Below, one piece after another: positions 1 to 7,850 of a stretch of DNA of 64,000 nucleotides (its first letter is position 1; each line of letters begins with the position of its first letter). The translations under genes were made by a program, and so were the position numbers. This DNA is from SAR202 cluster bacterium AD-804-J14_MRT_500m (GTDB lineage Bacteria; Chloroflexota; Dehalococcoidia; UBA3495; GCA-2712585): positions 1 through 64,000 of the forward strand of contig VEXF01000004.1 in NCBI GenBank assembly GCA_009391275.1, in the 5' to 3' direction. The notes under the pieces are model-generated. The model was not told the DNA's origin, did no database searches, and saw nothing but the letters and a program-made list of their open reading frames with translations.

Positions 1-1
1 G

Positions 2-1273
2 GACAATGAAAGAGCTAAAGAAGACTTATCATCACATATCGAAGAAAATGGCTGGGGCCACCGTGACATTTCGTATCGCATAAGGGACTGGTTAATATCG
101 CGACAGCGCTATTGGGGTACCCCTATCCCAATAGTTTACTGCGAAAATTGTGGCGAGGTGCCCGTCCCAGATGACATACTCCCAGTAGAGCTCCCGCATA
201 GAACCGAGTTCAAGCCTACAGGGAAGTCCCCCTTAGCAGGGAACGAAGAGTTCGTCCGCTGTAGCTGTCCAAAGTGTGGCGGACCTGGCAGGCGCGAAAC
301 AGACACCATGGATACTTTTGTGGATTCATCGTGGTATATGCTGAGATTCGCCAGCCCAGACTACCAAGATGGACCGTTTGATCCTACAGCTCTTTCGGAA
401 TGGCTTCCGGTAGATCAATATACTGGAGGCGCCGAACATGCCGTAATGCATCTGTTGTACGCCCGCTTTTTTAGTAAAGCGTTGCGCGACCTTGGATTGG
501 TCGATTTTGGAGAACCATTCCTCAGACTTTTTAACCAAGGGACCATAATCTCAAGTGGCACCAAAATGAGCAAATCAAGAGGAAATGTGATCAACCCAGA
601 TGATTACGTTAATTCGCTAGGAGCCGACGTTGTACGAACCTACCTCATGTTCCTAGGGCCATGGGAACAAGGTGGAGATTGGACTGATACTGGGATCAAT
701 GGGGTGGCACGTTGGATGAATAGAGTGTGGGACCTTTGCAGGCGTGACGTCACAGAATTGCCATATACCGTCGACGCCACAGCATCTACCAACACAAAAC
801 GTAAACTTCATCAGACAATCAAGAAAGTACACCACGACCTAGATGGATTTAAGTTCAACACCGCTATTGCCGCATTGATGGAGTTATCTAATCATCTAAG
901 CCGTGTTTGGGAACAAAGACAGATAGATCAACCTACTTGGAACGAGTGCATTGAACAATTTCTTCTCATGATAGCCCCGTTCGCTCCACATATCTCGGAG
1001 GAATTATGGAACCTGACAGGTCACGAATACAGCATACACAACCAACTCTTCCCCACTTGGAATTGTTCTTTGACCGCTGAAGAGATTATAACCTTAGTAG
1101 TTCAAATAAACGGCAAACTACGTGACCGTATCCAAGTGCCCGCAAGCATCACCCAAAAAGAGGCCGAAGAGCTGGTGCTGAGCAGCCCCAAGATCCAATC
1201 CCAAACACAACATCGGGTTGTGAAAAACTTGATTTACGTTCCTGGACGATTAGTTAACGTAGTCCTAGCGTAA
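2..1273 (+). CDS. leuS: Leucyl-tRNA synthetase, C-terminal part (5' end outside window)
   Basis: Class I aminoacyl-tRNA synthetase that charges tRNA-Leu in the cytoplasm. The frame is open from base 2, so the gene starts upstream of the window. The first visible residues include the family motif WLISRQRYWGTPIP, then zinc-ribbon-like cysteine pairs (CENC, CPKC). The KMSKS catalytic loop is present as GTKMSKSRGN, followed by the helical anticodon-binding domain and the small C-terminal domain ending at a TAA stop. Nothing looks damaged in the visible part. Only the N-terminal catalytic half and most of the editing domain are missing, because of the window edge. The downstream neighbour is not a partner gene. 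Confidence 0.97.
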   Translation, partial: DNERAKEDLSSHIEENGWGHRDISYRIRDWLISRQRYWGTPIPIVYCENCGEVPVPDDILPVELPHRTEFKPTGKSPLAGNEEFVRCSCPKCGGPGRRETDTMDTFVDSSWYMLRFASPDYQDGPFDPTALSEWLPVDQYTGGAEHAVMHLLYARFFSKALRDLGLVDFGEPFLRLFNQGTIISSGTKMSKSRGNVINPDDYVNSLGADVVRTYLMFLGPWEQGGDWTDTGINGVARWMNRVWDLCRRDVTELPYTVDATASTNTKRKLHQTIKKVHHDLDGFKFNTAIAALMELSNHLSRVWEQRQIDQPTWNECIEQFLLMIAPFAPHISEELWNLTGHEYSIHNQLFPTWNCSLTAEEIITLVVQINGKLRDRIQVPASITQKEAEELVLSSPKIQSQTQHRVVKNLIYVPGRLVNVVLA

Positions 1274-1328
1274 CAGAACAGTCTGATACGTTCTCCGCCA
1301 ATCTGCTGCCAATGACTAAAGTCTCTGC

Positions 1329-1536
1329 TCAAGATTGTTCTCTAATTGATTGTAATATACTAATCATATCGGGTTCACCTCCACCCTCGATTTTTAATAA
1401 ATATCTCCGACCTCCATGACGAGCTTTTATTCGAAAGTTTAGGGAAGCGCTCGAACCCCCTCATAGCTGACGCAATATTATCTTCTTTTAAAAGATCTCT
1501 AAAACCTAGGATCAGACCAGCTCTCTGGAATAAAAT
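1329..1536 (-). pseudogene. Possible remnant of an unrecognised gene between leuS and MFS
   Basis: On the minus strand two overlapping open stretches look protein-like but have no usable start. One (1375-1536) reads with RAGLILGFRDLLKEDNIAS. The other (1329-1460), in a different frame, reads with ARHGGRRYLLKIEGGG and ends at TGA. Together they could be the C-terminal end of one protein broken by a frameshift. I do not recognise the family. The alternative is chance open reading in a non-coding gap; the rest of 1274-1548 shows nothing else I can name. Confidence 0.22.
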
Positions 1537-1665
1537 TTATAGTGTCTCATTAAATCTAGCCCCCCGAGTGTAATACGAGGAAAGCTAATCGCCAATCTCA
1601 AATTCAGATCTCCTATATTCCATGTACTATGGAATAGGAATTTCCGGCTTCTATGGTCTGTAGGC

Positions 1666-2826
1666 ATGCTCAGCGCCATGGCGGAAATATCTGAGATATT
1701 AGTCATGGGATGGCTAATTCTTAGACTAGATGGCACTGTTTGGCAGGTAGCCATGGTAGGGGTAAGTCGAACTGCAGTGATGTTTGCCATGGCCTTGGTA
1801 GCTGGTGCCATCGGTGACAAGTTCAACCGAGCGCGTATCATCCAAATTGTTCAGCTAGTTCAACTCGGCCTAGATTTCGGCATACTTATATTACTATTTT
1901 CAGGAAATATCCAACCCTGGCATTTGTATACCTTGGCAGCCTTGCGTGGCGGAGCGCGAAGTTTCGATCACACGAGTTGTCGGTCTTTGATGTTTGATGT
2001 AGTCGGGCCCAAATATCTGGTCCAGGCTGCGTCACTTAGCACTATGACCTACAGCAGCGGGAAAATCCTGGGACCGCTTTTAATGGGTTTACTCCTCCAA
2101 TTCACTGATTCACCTATTAGCGCTTACATCGCATTGGCTTTCATTCATTTCACAGCATTGATCTCTGCGCTATCAGTCCGCGGCCAATTTATGCATCAAA
2201 TCTTGCCTAATCGACCGGTTATAGGATCTATAAATGAAGGTCTAAAATTTGCATTCAAAAGCCAGCCTATTTTGGCTGTTTTACTCACGTCTATCTTTAT
2301 GAACGTAGTATTCCAATACAACGTTTTCATCCCAGTAATAGCTGAAGATTACCTACATGTAGGTCCCGGATTAATGGGATTGCTGGGTTCAGCAGATGGG
2401 GTGGGAACTGTAATAGGCGCCATAGTAGTCGGGACAATGGCCAAGAGGTTTTCGCGTCATGGGCAGGTATTCCTACTGGGATCGGCTGGAGTGGCCGTAT
2501 TTCTTTTGCTTTTTGCCCTATCGCCTTGGTATATCCTGGCTTTATTTATGTTGTTTTTGCTAGGAATGTTTCAGGTGGGCTTTGCCACAATGCAAAGCGG
2601 GATCCTGATGATGGCCAGCCCGCCGCCTTATCACAGTCGGGTGTTCGGAGTTCAACAATTGGCGATTGGAATAGGACACTTCGGAGTGTTAGAGATTGGT
2701 GCCCTGTCAACTGCTTTGAGTCTTCCAATAGCATTGGGGGTAAATTCACTCATCGCATTAATATTTTTAGGAATTATAGCGTTGACATTCCCCGTACTAC
2801 ACCATTCTATCAAACGGATGGATTAG
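1666..2826 (+). CDS. MFS transporter, no canonical start codon
   Basis: Major facilitator superfamily permease of the inner membrane, substrate unknown. The protein is almost entirely hydrophobic helices, with the cytoplasmic loop motif GAIGDKFNRARI between helices 2 and 3 and about twelve membrane segments. The first ATG (1666) falls inside the first helix. In-frame sequence continues upstream to a TAG at 1540 and encodes a natural MFS N-terminus (LWNRNFRLLWSVG). No ATG, GTG or TTG occurs there. A GAGG at 1577-1580 lies 7 bases before an ATC codon (1588). Either a rare start (ATT 1549, ATA 1573 or ATC 1588) is used, or the 5' end has decayed or been misread next to a run of six C. The listed start is only the first ATG. 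Confidence 0.8.
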   Translation: MLSAMAEISEILVMGWLILRLDGTVWQVAMVGVSRTAVMFAMALVAGAIGDKFNRARIIQIVQLVQLGLDFGILILLFSGNIQPWHLYTLAALRGGARSFDHTSCRSLMFDVVGPKYLVQAASLSTMTYSSGKILGPLLMGLLLQFTDSPISAYIALAFIHFTALISALSVRGQFMHQILPNRPVIGSINEGLKFAFKSQPILAVLLTSIFMNVVFQYNVFIPVIAEDYLHVGPGLMGLLGSADGVGTVIGAIVVGTMAKRFSRHGQVFLLGSAGVAVFLLLFALSPWYILALFMLFLLGMFQVGFATMQSGILMMASPPPYHSRVFGVQQLAIGIGHFGVLEIGALSTALSLPIALGVNSLIALIFLGIIALTFPVLHHSIKRMD

Positions 2827-2907
2827 CACGCCCATTGTATGGCACGTCGAACCAGATATAGACCAAATAATGGATTATATCGATCAGGTTTCTATGCTGA
2901 AAACGTT

Positions 2908-3381
2908 TTAACTATCAACTTGGTGTGCCAACCTGTGGACTGCATCCCATTCTTCTTTAGTCACTGGTTGGACAGACAATCGGGAACCTTTTCGTAGCAA
3001 CATCATATCTTTTAGATCGGCAACCCTGCGCAGCATATCTAGAGTCAATGGTTCTTGAAATCGCTTTTTGCTCTGTATATCCACCATGTACCAGACAGGA
3101 GAGTCTGGACTACTTTTGGGATCTGGATGATCTGAATTCTGATCCCAAGCCGTATAGTCCGGATAACCACTTCTCACTACTACTGCAGTGCCAATCACTG
3201 CCATAGGTTTCACTGTACTATGATAAAAGAGAACCTCGTCTCCCTCTTTGATTTCATCTCTCAACAGATTTCGTGCTTGAAAATTACGCACTCCATCCCA
3301 TTCCGCTACCCCATCGCTTACTAGATCATCGTAAGAGTACGCCGAAGGCTCTGATTTAAACAACCAGTATCGATGCACCAT
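2908..3381 (-). CDS. EVE domain protein
   Basis: Small single-domain protein of the EVE/THYN1-like family, a PUA-related fold that in characterised members binds modified bases in DNA or RNA. Family features visible are the N-terminal YWLFKSEPSAYSYDDL, then EWDGVRNFQARN and GDEVLFYHST, and 157 residues in total, a normal length. It starts 3 bases after the stop of the CCG-domain subunit and is probably the last gene of the sdh operon. Its target here is unknown, and the link to succinate oxidation may be only transcriptional. Confidence 0.9.
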   Translation of the reverse strand: MVHRYWLFKSEPSAYSYDDLVSDGVAEWDGVRNFQARNLLRDEIKEGDEVLFYHSTVKPMAVIGTAVVVRSGYPDYTAWDQNSDHPDPKSSPDSPVWYMVDIQSKKRFQEPLTLDMLRRVADLKDMMLLRKGSRLSVQPVTKEEWDAVHRLAHQVDS

Positions 3382-3384
3382 TCT

Positions 3385-4269
3385 CTACGCTTTCACTTCT
3401 GCAGAGATCCAATCCTCTATTGGTGTTGTGGAAACTAGATGCCGTTGCAGATTCATCTCTTTAGAGCTGAACCCTAATGCCAACCCTACTAATTGTGGCA
3501 GGTGTAGAATTGGAACATTTATCTCTTGTCCCTTGTGGGCAGCTGCGTCCGCTTGTTTACCATCTAGTTCTAGATGACATAGCGGGCATGGAGTCACCAT
3601 TGCCATCGCTCCCTTTTCTTTGGCGTCCAATATGTGATCTCCGCACATCGCCAACGAATTCTCTTCATTTGACGTAAGTATTGGGAACCCGCAACACTTA
3701 CCCCGGCCAGAGCTCCTAATCGCTTTTCCACCCAAAGCTTCTATTACGTCCTCCAACGCCGTTTTACGTGTTTTTTCAAACTCCTTAGGTACCATCAGTT
3801 CTGGCGGACGCTTCAAGTAGCATCCATAAAAATGCGCTATTGGCATTCCATTCAAAGGCCGGACCACCATTTCTTTCAATTTATCCAACCCGTGATCCTC
3901 TACAATTGCCCAGAGCATGTGTCTAATATCTGTAGTACCTTTGTACTCTAATCCCTCTTCTAACAGAAATTTTTGGTTGATCTGATTCCTATATTCGTCA
4001 TCCTTGAGCCTATGATTGGCTTGTGTCATAACACCTTGGCAGGTGCTACATATAGTCATAATCGGGAGGCCCATTGCTTCCGCCTTGGCAAAAGTACGAG
4101 CATTAATAGGATCTGAGACTTCACGACTGAGGACTCCTGCCCCAGTACAACCAACATCTTCCATCTCGATCAACTCAAACCCAAGCTTATCGGCCACTGC
4201 CCGAGTAGCAGGATAGAGTTCCGGTGCACCCCCTTGTGAAACACAGCCAGGGAAAAATGCATATCTCAT
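3385..4269 (-). CDS. Succinate dehydrogenase CCG-domain subunit (SdhE/HdrB-like)
   Basis: Cysteine-rich protein of the HdrB/SdhE family that in non-classical succinate dehydrogenases replaces the membrane anchor subunits. Two CCG-type modules are visible. The second is complete (YGCYLKRPPE, GKCCGFP, CPLCH). The first has FFPGC and CSTCQG, but its middle motif is GCTGAG, with one cysteine where the consensus has CC. The start chosen is the ATG at 4269, which overlaps the sdhB stop in an ATGA and begins MRYAFFPGC as relatives do; an upstream in-frame codon at 4287 is less likely. No transmembrane helix is evident, so membrane attachment and quinone reduction would depend on this subunit or another one. 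Confidence 0.88.
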   Translation of the reverse strand: MRYAFFPGCVSQGGAPELYPATRAVADKLGFELIEMEDVGCTGAGVLSREVSDPINARTFAKAEAMGLPIMTICSTCQGVMTQANHRLKDDEYRNQINQKFLLEEGLEYKGTTDIRHMLWAIVEDHGLDKLKEMVVRPLNGMPIAHFYGCYLKRPPELMVPKEFEKTRKTALEDVIEALGGKAIRSSGRGKCCGFPILTSNEENSLAMCGDHILDAKEKGAMAMVTPCPLCHLELDGKQADAAAHKGQEINVPILHLPQLVGLALGFSSKEMNLQRHLVSTTPIEDWISAEVKA

Positions 4270-5234
4270 TTGCCATTCCCCTCCCATTTATCGAAGATAC
4301 GCTTAATGCGTTCGGCGCCAGGCCGTTTTTTATGGAATATATAGGGCATTGGACGTTTGCCTTTCATTCCTGCTTTTATGGCGAATGGAAGCAGTTTCAG
4401 CAGACCCTTTATATTGGTGTACCCTTCTGTCTCAATCGCTAGCCTTCCTTCATCCAGCCAACCATGTGACTTGACCGAGGCAGCAAAGCTTTTGTAATGG
4501 TTCACTACACTAGCCGGACCAGCCTCATTTTTAATAGCTTTGTCGTGCATAGCAAAAATTCTATCTGTAGGTTCGATGTATTTAGGGCAATGCTCACTAG
4601 CCTCAAAGCAGTGAGTACAATCCCACATCCCCCGTTTCATGCTCAATTTTTCCAAACGATCTTTGGTCCGGTTATCTCTAGTATCAAATATGACTCTGTA
4701 GGCTTTAGTCAAAGCAGCTGGACCCAAGAACGTTTTATCCACATCTATCACAGTACATCCAGTGTCACACAAGCCACATTGGGTACAACTCATCGCTTCT
4801 CTCAGGTCTTGAACAGTCTCGTTGCTCATGACATGCTCTGCACCATCCGGAGGTTTTGTCGTTTCCACCCACGGTTCGACCGCTTTAAATTTTGCCCAAT
4901 GAAAGGTATCAGCATCGTACATCAAGTCTTTTACGATTTTAACCTGCTTAAGAGGGGCGAGTTCAATAGGACCATCTTTGGCTCCTTTCATTCCTTTTGA
5001 TACTGGTGTACGACAGGTGACAGCCCCTTTCCCATTCACATTCATAGTACAGTCCCCACAAAAACCCGCACGACAGCCAGCCCGAAAGGCTAAGGTGCCA
5101 TCTTGCTCTTCCCTTACCTGAATCAGTGCATCTAATACCGAGGCATTTTTATCCACGTCGACTGTGTACTCGCGATCTTCAACTTTTGCTTCGCTGTCAG
5201 GATCATATCTCTTTATCTTGAAGGTTACTTCCAT
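4266..5234 (-). CDS. sdhB: Succinate dehydrogenase/fumarate reductase iron-sulfur subunit
   Basis: Electron-transfer subunit carrying electrons from the flavoprotein to the CCG subunit. The N-terminal ferredoxin domain has the [2Fe-2S] ligands CRAGFCGDC plus a later Cys in VTCRTP. The C-terminal domain has CTQCGLCDTGC and CTHC...EHCPK, ligands for the two other clusters. At 322 residues it is longer than the classical ~240-residue SdhB, with a basic C-terminal tail rich in Lys and Pro. It begins 2 bases after sdhA stops and overlaps the next gene by 4 bases, so the three are co-translated. Confidence 0.95.
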   Translation of the reverse strand: MEVTFKIKRYDPDSEAKVEDREYTVDVDKNASVLDALIQVREEQDGTLAFRAGCRAGFCGDCTMNVNGKGAVTCRTPVSKGMKGAKDGPIELAPLKQVKIVKDLMYDADTFHWAKFKAVEPWVETTKPPDGAEHVMSNETVQDLREAMSCTQCGLCDTGCTVIDVDKTFLGPAALTKAYRVIFDTRDNRTKDRLEKLSMKRGMWDCTHCFEASEHCPKYIEPTDRIFAMHDKAIKNEAGPASVVNHYKSFAASVKSHGWLDEGRLAIETEGYTNIKGLLKLLPFAIKAGMKGKRPMPYIFHKKRPGAERIKRIFDKWEGNGK

Positions 5235-5236
5235 GA

Positions 5237-6907
5237 TTATCGCATTTCTCCTTGTTTCCAGTGCGTTACAACAACTGGCTTATTCTCTAACCTAGGTCCA
5301 TCTGGAGAATACGTAGCAACTATATGCTTATGCCAGCCGGAGTCGTCTCGTTCCGGAAAATCGATTCTATAGTGAGCACCCCGACTCTCTTGTCTGGCCA
5401 AGGCCGATGCTACCGTTACTTCTGCAGCATCTAACATGAAACCCACTTCGATGATCGCAGTTAGTTCCATGTTATAAGTAGCGCCGGTATTCGTCACGCC
5501 AATCTCAGCCCAACGGGCCTTGAGATTGGATATTATTGACCTTGCGTTTTGGAGTCCTTTTTCATCCCTAAATATACCGACGTTTGAGTTCATCACCTCG
5601 GCAAGGTTCCTGCGAATAATGCCAGCCGAATCTTGGCTCTGCTTTCTAGATGCAACTTGATTCAACCGTTGTGTCTCTTCTTTAACGAGGGAATCGTTCA
5701 TGTTACCGGCCGGCGTATTAGAAGAATATCGTGATGCCGATTCACCGGCCCGGCGGCCAAAGACAACACACTCCAATAGTGAATTTCCGCCTAACCTGTT
5801 AGCACCATGTGTGCCGGCACAAGCACATTCCCCGGCAGCAAAGAGCCCATCTATCGATGTAGCACCGTTTATATTTATCTCTATTCCGCCCATTGGCCTA
5901 TGCATCGCTGGGCTTACCGGCACTAATGACTCCGCAGGGTTTAATCCATGTAAGTCATCTAATAGCCATCCGGTTTCCCTGAGCCTGTCGGATATAACAT
6001 CTCGCCCTATATGTCTCATGTCCAGGAAAACATGGCCGTCTTCACCTCTCCCATCAAGTATTTCTTGTTCCACGGCTCTAGCACACACATCTCTTGGCGC
6101 TAACTCCATCGCATCTGGGGACACAGAAGACATGAATCTATTGCCTTCTTTATTAACAAGATAAGCGCCTAGACCTCTTGCCACCTCAGTAATCAACAAC
6201 CCTCTCCCAGGTAACGTGGTTGGGTGAAACTGTATCATTTCCATATCCATCAAAGACGCCCCAACCCTATAAGCCAGCGAGACGCCATCTGCAGTGGCAG
6301 TTAAAGAATTTGTACTTGGTGTATACATGCGACCTAGATTGCCAGTGGCTAACACAACTGCTTTTGCATAGAATAGTTCAATATTCCCGCTTCTGTGATC
6401 CCTAGCGAGTACTCCTTGACACTTACCTTCTTCCATTATCAGCGAAGAAACTAGCCAGTCATCATATGTAGGTATCTCCTCACGAATAATCTGTTCATAT
6501 AAGACTTGTAGAATCACATGTCCAGCCGAATCGCCCACAAAACATGTGCGTGGGTGGGAAGCGCCAGCGAATTGCATAACATCTATCTTCCCTTGGCCAT
6601 CTCTGTTAAAAATCACACCCATGTTTTCTAGAGAAACAACATCTTCCCTTGCATCTTTACACAACGCTTCCACGGCATCTTGGTTGTTCAAAAAACCACC
6701 AACCCTGATGGTGTCCTGTGCATGGACACCCCAAGAATCGTCAGGCTTTGTGGCAGCATTAATCCCGCTGTGAGCACCACAAGAATGGCTGCGCATAGGG
6801 TGTGTTTTGGATACCACGGCCACATCTACACCAGCAGCCTTGGCACTCAGGGCAGCTCGCAACCCCGCGAAACCACCTCCCACTACAATTACATCATGCT
6901 GTGGCAA
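5237..6907 (-). CDS. sdhA: Succinate dehydrogenase/fumarate reductase flavoprotein subunit
   Basis: Catalytic subunit oxidising succinate to fumarate (or the reverse) with FAD. The Rossmann motif VVGGGFAGLRAA is at the N-terminus. RSHS matches the position of the covalent FAD histidine. The active-site region includes QFHPTTLPGRG, and GTHGANRLGGNSLLE marks the second FAD-binding part. Length 556 is normal. The start is TTG at 6907, supported by a GGAGG five to six bases upstream. First gene of the operon sdhA-sdhB-CCG subunit-EVE. No sdhC or sdhD anchor genes follow, so this is a non-classical complex. Confidence 0.95.
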   Translation of the reverse strand: MPQHDVIVVGGGFAGLRAALSAKAAGVDVAVVSKTHPMRSHSCGAHSGINAATKPDDSWGVHAQDTIRVGGFLNNQDAVEALCKDAREDVVSLENMGVIFNRDGQGKIDVMQFAGASHPRTCFVGDSAGHVILQVLYEQIIREEIPTYDDWLVSSLIMEEGKCQGVLARDHRSGNIELFYAKAVVLATGNLGRMYTPSTNSLTATADGVSLAYRVGASLMDMEMIQFHPTTLPGRGLLITEVARGLGAYLVNKEGNRFMSSVSPDAMELAPRDVCARAVEQEILDGRGEDGHVFLDMRHIGRDVISDRLRETGWLLDDLHGLNPAESLVPVSPAMHRPMGGIEININGATSIDGLFAAGECACAGTHGANRLGGNSLLECVVFGRRAGESASRYSSNTPAGNMNDSLVKEETQRLNQVASRKQSQDSAGIIRRNLAEVMNSNVGIFRDEKGLQNARSIISNLKARWAEIGVTNTGATYNMELTAIIEVGFMLDAAEVTVASALARQESRGAHYRIDFPERDDSGWHKHIVATYSPDGPRLENKPVVVTHWKQGEMR

Positions 6908-6944
6908 GAGACCTCCGTTTCATACATTCCGGTTTCTCAAGATT

Positions 6945-6994
6945 CGTTCCCGTGAACGGGTCTCATTGTAAACATTCCTAAATTTTTGTGTCAA
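6945..6994 (-). promoter_or_regulatory. sdh promoter with palindrome at +1
   Basis: Read on the minus strand: -35 TTGACA (6989-6994), an 18-base spacer, and -10 TACAAT (6965-6970). Directly after the -10 lies CCCGT-TC-ACGGG (6949-6960), overlapping a second dyad CGTTC...GAACG (6945-6958). The hexamers are near consensus for a housekeeping sigma factor. The dyad sits where transcription should begin, the usual position for a repressor operator. The regulator is unknown. Confidence 0.6.
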
Positions 6995-7257
6995 CGTAGA
7001 GATTCCGTCGATCCACAGAAAGTCATATCCTCTGCCGGGAATTGGTGTCATTTCCCTCACAAAGGCAACTCATACCATTTTTTGATTGGGTATTCAAATA
7101 TCTCAGGCACTATAACAACACATGTAACAAGTTGCATTCACAAGTTGTTCACGTGCCGGAATACAACTTGTTGAACCACAATCGTCAGCAATTTCACCAA
7201 TCCAACCCTTCCTTAAAATGTCTGTCACCAAGTATTTAGCACACAGCAAAACCCACC
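6995..7257. other. Intergenic region between sdh promoter and ybeY
   Basis: Divergent spacer. Short reading frames on the plus strand lack ribosome binding sites and coding character. I see no RNA gene or repeat here beyond the sdh promoter on one side and the ybeY promoter on the other. Confidence 0.5.
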
Positions 7258-7287
7258 TTGCCCCTTCATAGTGTCTGGTGCTATGAT
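7258..7287 (+). promoter_or_regulatory. ybeY promoter
   Basis: -35 TTGCCC (7258-7263), 18-base spacer, -10 TATGAT (7282-7287). The expected transcription start near 7294 lies only about 12 bases before the GTG at 7306. This argues that GTG is the translation start and that the longer TTG-initiated frame from 7258 is not real. Confidence 0.5.
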
Positions 7288-7305
7288 CTGACCTCAGGCA
7301 GTGTA

Positions 7306-7812
7306 GTGAACAAACGTCGGGTGGATATCACCATCCAAACAGGCTTCCATCCGTTTTTATCACAGGATTGGATCCGGCAGGCGGCTCTCAGTGCGCTCGC
7401 CGCAGCTATCCCGCACCAATCCTGTCACCTGGGCGTGGCTGTGTGCGACGATAATACTATTAAGCAACTTAATCGGGATTACCGGGGCATGGATGCCGTG
7501 ACCGACGTTCTTTCATTCTCAACACACTACTCTGGGTCATGGCAAGGTGAACATAGCCATCGGTCAGACGAAGCCTTTTATCAAGAACCTTTCGTGATGC
7601 CAGTCGAAAACGAGGAATTCATAGGAGAAGTAGTGGTCAGCTTTCCTCAAATGTGCCGGCAAGCCGCCGAATCATCGACATCACAGAAAAAAGAAATGGC
7701 TTTCCTAGTTATTCACGGAACCCTTCATCTATTAGGTTACGACCACGAAAAACCTGAGGAAAAGGCCGCTATGGAATCTAAAGAACAGGAAGCAATGTCA
7801 AAAGTCATTTAA
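7306..7812 (+). CDS. ybeY: Endoribonuclease YbeY (rRNA maturation factor)
   Basis: Single-strand endoribonuclease involved in 16S rRNA 3'-end maturation and ribosome quality control. The zinc site H-x3-H-x5-H is intact as HGTLHLLGYDH (His137, His141, His147 counted from the GTG). The upstream family signature NRDYRGMDAVTDVLSF is also present. Residues 75-103 hold an insert richer in polar residues than many homologues. GTG 7306 gives 168 residues, a typical length. ybeY and dnaX lie 38 bases apart and are probably co-transcribed. Confidence 0.93.
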   Translation: MNKRRVDITIQTGFHPFLSQDWIRQAALSALAAAIPHQSCHLGVAVCDDNTIKQLNRDYRGMDAVTDVLSFSTHYSGSWQGEHSHRSDEAFYQEPFVMPVENEEFIGEVVVSFPQMCRQAAESSTSQKKEMAFLVIHGTLHLLGYDHEKPEEKAAMESKEQEAMSKVI

Positions 7813-7850
7813 GTCAGGACCATTCCACTAAATAGATTGAGTAGATTAGA

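Noticed and set aside
7258..7305. TTG-initiated longer version of ybeY
   Set aside because: This stretch holds the likely -35 and -10 elements, and the added residues do not resemble the family.
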